In this document: positions 59,297 through 64,000 of the stretch, in pieces | How positions within the stretch are numbered: the stretch's first letter is position 1 | Layout: the number at the start of each line of letters is the position of its first letter | From: Phialocephala subalpina | Taxonomy: Eukaryota > Ascomycota > Leotiomycetes > Helotiales > Mollisiaceae | Reading direction: 5' to 3' | NCBI GenBank assembly: GCA_900073065.1 | Contig: FJOG01000007.1 | Coordinates: 2,046,865-2,110,864 of the forward strand | DNA: 64,000 bases | Made by a program: the position numbers and the translations under genes | Notes under the pieces: generated by a model | Told to the model about the DNA's origin: nothing | The model's input: the letters and a program-made list of their open reading frames with translations, nothing else | The model's database searches: none

Positions 59297-59806
59297 ATGC
59301 CTCTCTCTCTATACGAAATCAGCGCCATCCCCTTCATTAGCTGCCTCGAAAACCTCTCCAAGATCCTGGACAAAGCGCAAGCTCATGTTTCCTCCACCTC
59401 GGTCGAAGAATCCACCCTGACGACCTCCAGCCTGATCACCGATATGCGTGATTTTGCCTTCCAGATCCAGCGCCTCTGCGACATGGCCAAGTGTCTCGCG
59501 GTGTACGTCGCGCAAACCGAGCCAATCCGTAGGGAAGACAACCCCACGACACTTGCGGAGATGCAGGAGCGAATCGCAAAGACGATTGCGGTGCTGAAAG
59601 CCCTTGATCCGAAACCAGTGAATAACAAAGAAGATAAGGAGGTGGTGATGACGATCCCATCAGGTGAAATGAAGTGTTCTACGGGAACTAGCTATGTGTT
59701 GACGTTTCTGGTGCCCAACTTTTTTTTCCACTATTGTATGGCGTATGCATTGCTCAGGAAGGAGGGCGTCCCGTTGGGAAAGGGAGATTATTTAGGAAGG
59801 GTATAG
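59297..59806 (+). CDS. DUF1993 family protein
   Basis: Intronless, 169 aa with the start at the ATG of MPLSLYEISAIPFISCLENL. The open frame extends upstream without a better start. The opening, the helix LSKILDKAQAHV and the ending YCMAYALLRKEGVPLGKGDY match DUF1993 proteins (usually about 165-175 aa), a four-helix-bundle family distantly like DinB. The conserved His in FFFHYCMAYA is present. Biochemical function is unknown for the family; it is probably cytosolic, since no signal peptide is seen. Confidence 0.85.
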   Translation: MPLSLYEISAIPFISCLENLSKILDKAQAHVSSTSVEESTLTTSSLITDMRDFAFQIQRLCDMAKCLAVYVAQTEPIRREDNPTTLAEMQERIAKTIAVLKALDPKPVNNKEDKEVVMTIPSGEMKCSTGTSYVLTFLVPNFFFHYCMAYALLRKEGVPLGKGDYLGRV

Positions 59807-60200
59807 GGGATAAGCGTTCATACGGTCTAGTTGGTGGATATATTTTTGCAGATGACTTCGGCGTAGGAAAAGAGGGTAAATTAAATCGCAGATATCAAAC
59901 TTGAGCTGCTGATCTAGATTGGGAGGAGCTCTGGGATCCATTTTATTTTCTTATTGGCTAGCAATCAAGTTCTTCCACTGATTCAGCTGAAGTCGTATAA
60001 CCCATTGGCCAGCATCAGCCCCCGTCTTCCCCGCCTGGCAAACACATGAGGGATGACGCCTCCTTAGTGACTATATTGAACTCTTCCACTCGGCCAAGTC
60101 GACAAGTTTGAGGCTGCGGGCTTGATCGTGAAGCTTCTCCATCACGACTTTTAAAATCCAGCAAACAGGGCAATAGCATGTAACCGTTTGCCTCCCTCCA
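59807..60200. other. Intergenic, no gene seen
   Basis: 3' flank of the DUF1993 gene; nothing recognisable. Confidence 0.4.
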
Positions 60201-60915
60201 ATGAGGCTTTGCGGTAAGCGCCTAGCATTGTATAAGATGGGCCCTTCCCATCGCCTTTTCTCCAAAATCCGAAAATTTTCCCCTTACACAAAGATATGTA
60301 TCAGCAAAGTTTTACATTCTTCCCGTCACTGCCACTGTAATTGCGAAGGAAAGTATAGCCCGAAGCCCTGCCCGGCCGACTGGTTACTGTCTATCCTGGG
60401 ATCAATTCTTCAACCTTTTCGGGGCATGTGCAAGTTGAGGCGCAAACGATACCCATCTTACAAGTCTCCAGAGAGGCATGGGTCGAGGGACTCAGAAACT
60501 ATATCAAATTACCCTGTTCGCGACCGCATCGCGGGGTCGGGGTTTGATAGAGCGGCCGATGAGTACGAGTTCATGAACAGCGTAGTAGAGTTAGGAAAAG
60601 ATGAAGATAAGAAAGAAGATGGGCGGGAGGGTTTTGAGATGAGTTATTGTAGTGCGCAGAGTGAGTCGCTGAGTGCGGTGAGGAAGCGACGCTGATTCGG
60701 GATATGCCTCCTGTGAGTCCGTCGAGTACATTGCGTTTAGAGAAGATTTTAAGAATAGGAGGGGCATGACCAATAGTGTTAATGGGGAAGAGATGAATGG
60801 ATTACGGAAGAGGAAGTTCGCAGTGAAATATTTGAGTCAGCTTTGGCTCTATAGGAATGGTGGGAGTCCGAAGTTGGATGAGATTGATGTGGGGACTGCG
60901 ATGGCTACGATTTGA
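60201..60915 (+). pseudogene. Hypothetical ORF with a frame break
   Basis: A 164-codon frame (60201-60695) is basic, then acidic (VVELGKDEDKKEDGREGFEM) and ends at KRR-stop. The next frame immediately continues with good coding character from about 60690 to 60915 (DSGYASCESVEYIAFREDF, then MNGLRKRKFAVKYLSQLWLY). A one-base indel near 60693 or a small unresolved intron would join them. No domain is recognised. It could be a decayed gene or an intact gene with a missed intron. Confidence 0.3.
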
Positions 60916-61454
60916 AGGCTTGCTGCTATCTCAGATCTTTTGGAATTGCTTTGAACCTTTCAAATGGGCCTAAAACTCTCTTTCCTATTCGAAATTCGTG
61001 GTTATGCTAGGCGCATGATGCACCAGAGATCAGAATCCAAATTCCGTCGGTCATCTTCGGTCAAAATCAGGATCCGCCGCCCTTGTTCCTGCTTGTAGTC
61101 TTTCAAAATCGCTGTTTGATTTAATCCATGACTCAGAATTTTCATCTGGGCTATCTTATCCATACGAATCATGTCCGCTCCGCTTTTGAAAGGCAACATT
61201 TTTATCGCTTGTACTCAGTGGGCTTGCTGCTGATCGCTCGGCGTCGACGATGCATACGCCGAACTGGATCAAATTTTCGCTCAAGAGTGGATTAATGAGT
61301 TCTTTGCCATCTTTCACTCGTCCTTTCTGCCCGATTCAATTCACTAAATACTATGTGAGTGCGCCATTCATCTGCATTTATTTGCCAGTACTACCTTCTT
61401 CCTGCGGTTCTCTCCCCCCACTCTTCACTGGGACGCAGCTGTGACCACTCAGCC
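60916..61454. other. Intergenic, no gene seen
   Basis: 5' flank of the truncated MFS gene. The open frame upstream of its ATG (from 61359) has no ATG of its own and carries no motif. Confidence 0.4.
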
Positions 61455-62357
61455 ATGAAACTGACCACGCACTCCAAGCATACCCAAGAGCTTCCCATAT
61501 CTGAAAGCGATCTCGAAGACCAATCCAGTGTCCAACCAACTCCACCTCCAGAAGATGTCCCAAGAGTGATCCTCCCCACCTGCCGAAAACACACCATCCT
61601 CTTCATTGTCTCCTGGATGACGCTCATCGTCGCCTACCCCAGCACACCCCTCCTCCCCGCAACACCCGAAATCGCATCCGAGTTCTCCACCACCGTCGAA
61701 ATCATCAACATCACCAACGCAGGAGTCTTAATCGCCATGGGACTCTCCTCCTTTATCTGGAGTCCCATCGCTGAAATCTCTGGAAGAAGAATAGCGTACA
61801 ATGCAGCGATTCTGATGTTGTTGGCGTGCTCGGTGGGTATTGCGTTGGCGCCGGATATGAGGACTTTTACGGTGTTGAGGGTGTTGAGGGTGTTGGGGGG
61901 TTTTGAAGGAACGTTTTTTATGGTTTCTGGGCAGACGATTATTGCGGATATTTTTGAGCCGGCGAGCCTTATTCTCCCTTGTTGAATATGTTCCTGCCCA
62001 GGAATAGGAGAGAGAGTACAAAGATAAGTTCTCTTTTGTCTCCAGGTTGTTCGAGGCAGAGCAGTGGGCTTCTTCCAGGCGGGGAGCGTGACGGGTCCGG
62101 CAATAGGTACGTTCATTAGCAATAGCCTCGTTCGACGAAGACTTCTGATTGTGGCTCTGGATGAAGAATCATACTAAAGTTCCACTGCAGGTCTTTGCAT
62201 CGGTGGAATCATTGTGACTTTCACTAGCTGGCGACTGATATACTGGGTACAAGTGGCCATGGTCGGTCTCGGACTCGTCGGCTCCTTCGTGTTTGTACCT
62301 GATATCAAACAAATTGACAAAGGAGAGGAAGATTCAGACGGGAAAAAGTTGGATTAG
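61455..62357 (+). pseudogene. Truncated DHA1-type MFS drug transporter (N-terminal half)
   Basis: Predicted join: 61455-61961, 62046-62106, 62191-62357; 244 aa, about half of a normal 450-500 aa transporter. An acidic N-terminal tail leads into helices 1-6 of a DHA1-type drug:H+ antiporter: ILFIVSWMTLIVAYPSTPLL, GLSSFIWSPIAEISGRRIAY (motif A region), VLRVLRVLGGFEGTFFMVSG, GFFQAGSVTGPAIG (motif C-like), [20 protein letters not shown]. The frame stops after the helix 6-7 loop ([11 protein letters not shown]). Weak traces of the next segment (EEILRI, then DPL) are visible to about 62400 in shifted frames, then similarity ends. Intron 1 has a GC donor (GCGAGC) and CAG acceptor and restores phase, as does intron 2; both are 84 bp. 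It is likely a pseudogene cut by the repeat to its right. Confidence 0.7.
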
Positions 62358-64000
62358 AGGAGATATTGCGGATCCCTTAGGATTACGACGGACCTGCCTT
62401 TATAATGCAAGCGCAGGCAAGAGCATCGGGCTGCATATTCGTATCCGTTAATATGCTCTGCACGATTAGTATTGTTGGCGGCAAACGCGAGATACAAAAT
62501 TTGGACTAAGCATAGATCCACCAGTGTGCGCGGTATTGTATAAACCTCGCCAGTTGCGAGAATAAATTATTCCTTATAAGCAAACCGAGCATTCTTTATC
62601 TTATTGGACTATGGATTCTATGATCTTTTACGAACCTCCCTTGGCCTCTACTAGCCAGCCTTCTCGTTCCTCAGTTGCACGTATGCCTGCTATTGCACCT
62701 CGAGTATTTGTTGCTGCCGATTCTCTGGCATTTATTGCTCCTATTGCTTCTATTAGCGTTGCTAGCGATAATACACGCCGAAATTTCTCCCAGCGCGGTA
62801 GCCGGGAAGATCACAATAAAATCAAAGTCGCGAACATAAGCGGCGATCCGGTCCGGAAAGGACGCCCCTTAAGGCAGTAGATTCGCATAGATGATCTCAT
62901 TGAGAAGCAAAGTACGTGTCGAGACTACTATTACGGTCATTACGGCCGACATCATACAGGAAACTCGAGAGGAGCAGGAAATTACTCCAATAGCAACAGC
63001 GATGACGATAACGTTGACGAGTTTCCAAGTCTAGAGCAGCTTCCGTCGTACCTGGAAAAGGAGCGTGCTTTAGCAAGAGCTAAACAGAACACTAGCAGTA
63101 TAGGTAAAAAAGCCAATAATCGAACTCAAGATAACAGCCCGGTCGGTCATAGCGGCTTAATATCAAGCAGCTGTCAAGGTTAGTATACTGAGTTTTTCCA
63201 TTTCATTATGAATACTTGCTAATAGCATCACAAATTCTATTTGGATCAGCGACGATAAGTCGAATACTACTTCTCAAGTCGATGATAGAGATTTTAATCC
63301 CGACTCTATATCTAGCAATTATCTATGTGATATAAATAAAGTCCCGGCGGATACGCGAGCCTCGAATTCGGGAACTACGCCTCTTTCTAGTTATCTAGCA
63401 ACTTACTCTAATAACGACGAGAATAATAAAGATAACGATATCGTTCGCAACGTTCAGGTTCAGTCTTTTATTGATGACTATAAGTCAGTTTTGCTTCGCG
63501 GCAGCTCGGTTTCATATTAAGCTAACAAGTTACAACGCAATATTAGAGTTACAATAAATAGCACGAAATATATTGATCGTAAAGGCCTCGATAAACCGGA
63601 AGATTACGTTTTCGATATTTTCGCTAAAGAAGATAATAAAGAAAGTAGCAATATTTAATTAAAGTAATTAAAGGATTTAGCTATTTCTAATCGCAATTCA
63701 ATCCCGAATCCCGAGATATTTAAACTATAAAATGCTTAGCGCGTTATATAATCTCTAGAGCCGGCTTTAATACCGGCAGGCTTTTAGCAATCGGAACTTA
63801 AAGACACTTTTCTACCAGTGCATTATACCCGACTAAGTTATACTAAACGCAAAGCTATTAAAATCTTAGTATTTTGTATTAAATTTATAGCTAGCGGTAA
63901 TATTACTTTTATTAACCTCGATTTTCTTAACGCTGGAAAATTTCATTCGGGCAAACTAATTATTAACCCGAATAACCTTTGGGAAATCCGTATAATCGTA
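62358..64000 (+). mobile_element. Decayed transposon-like coding region with RIP-type stops
   Basis: From about 62611 a plus-strand frame (MDSMIFYEPPLASTSQPSRS) runs to 62880, hits a TAG and continues in the same frame to about 63182 (EFPSLEQLPSYLEKERALAR). After a stretch that could be an intron (GTTAGT to ATCAG), a frame at about 63250-63656 (RDFNPDSISSNYLCDINK, later YIDRKGLDKPEDYVFDIFAK) has one internal TAA. A last piece runs to the window edge (TFLPVHYTRLSYTKRKAIKI). Stops are TAG/TAA at positions where CAG/CAA would fit, and codons are TA-biased: the footprint of RIP. I infer a mutated transposon ORF; the family is not identified, and the element continues past the window. Confidence 0.5.

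Overview
The window is nuclear DNA of a filamentous ascomycete (Pezizomycotina; a leotiomycete is my guess from the style of gene families, not proven). The evidence is: split genes with very short GT-AG introns (mostly 37-56 bp) and CTGAC/CTAAC-type branch points; fungal families such as an ABCC transporter, a DUF895/UNC93-like MFS protein, an ADAM metalloprotease with fungal architecture, a GPI-anchored Ser/Thr-rich wall protein, a NB-ARC/TPR NLR-like protein and DUF1993; and extremely AT-rich blocks that look like RIP-mutated repeats. Exons were assembled by hand from reading-frame phase and splice consensus, so intron borders are inferences.

Layout. 1-1.6 kb is an AT-rich, gene-free island. 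2.6-13.5 kb holds a small secreted-type protein (-), a possible hypothetical gene (-), an epoxide hydrolase (-) divergent from an aldose 1-epimerase (+), and a membrane-anchored pepsin-fold protein lacking catalytic aspartates (-) divergent from a GPI-type Ser/Thr-rich wall protein (+). 13.8-14.6 kb is a broken short-chain dehydrogenase interrupted by an assembly gap. 15.1-23.3 kb holds two transporters, a full-length ABCC protein of about 1557 aa (-) and a DUF895-type MFS protein (+). 24.2-26.7 kb is a CAF-1 p60/Cac2 WD40 gene whose 5' end carries a perfect 250-bp tandem duplication, a frame break and an apparent loss of part of the propeller. 28.3-29.5 kb is a phosphotransferase (APH-fold) gene in AT-richer surroundings.

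33.4-37.6 kb is a seven-exon STAND/NLR-like gene (N-terminal helical domain, NB-ARC, TPR) of about 1232 aa. 38.4-39.5 kb is a second AT-rich island running into a second gap, followed by a gap-truncated ORF (-) and an uncharacterised three-exon gene (+, 340 aa). 42.2-48.2 kb is gene-poor and contains a 228-bp element with 44-bp terminal inverted repeats (MITE-like). 48.2-50.6 kb is an ADAM-type zinc metalloprotease. 52.8-62.4 kb carries an F-box-like/DUF7730-type protein, a pseudogenised ankyrin protein, a secreted beta-propeller (SMP-30-like), a DUF1993 protein and a truncated MFS drug transporter. The right edge (62.4-64 kb) is a decayed, transposon-like coding region with RIP-type stop codons.

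I see no operon-like pathway or biosynthetic core gene. The window reads as an accessory, repeat-interspersed region: surface and secreted proteins, transporters, one intact fungal NLR, and several genes in the course of decay.
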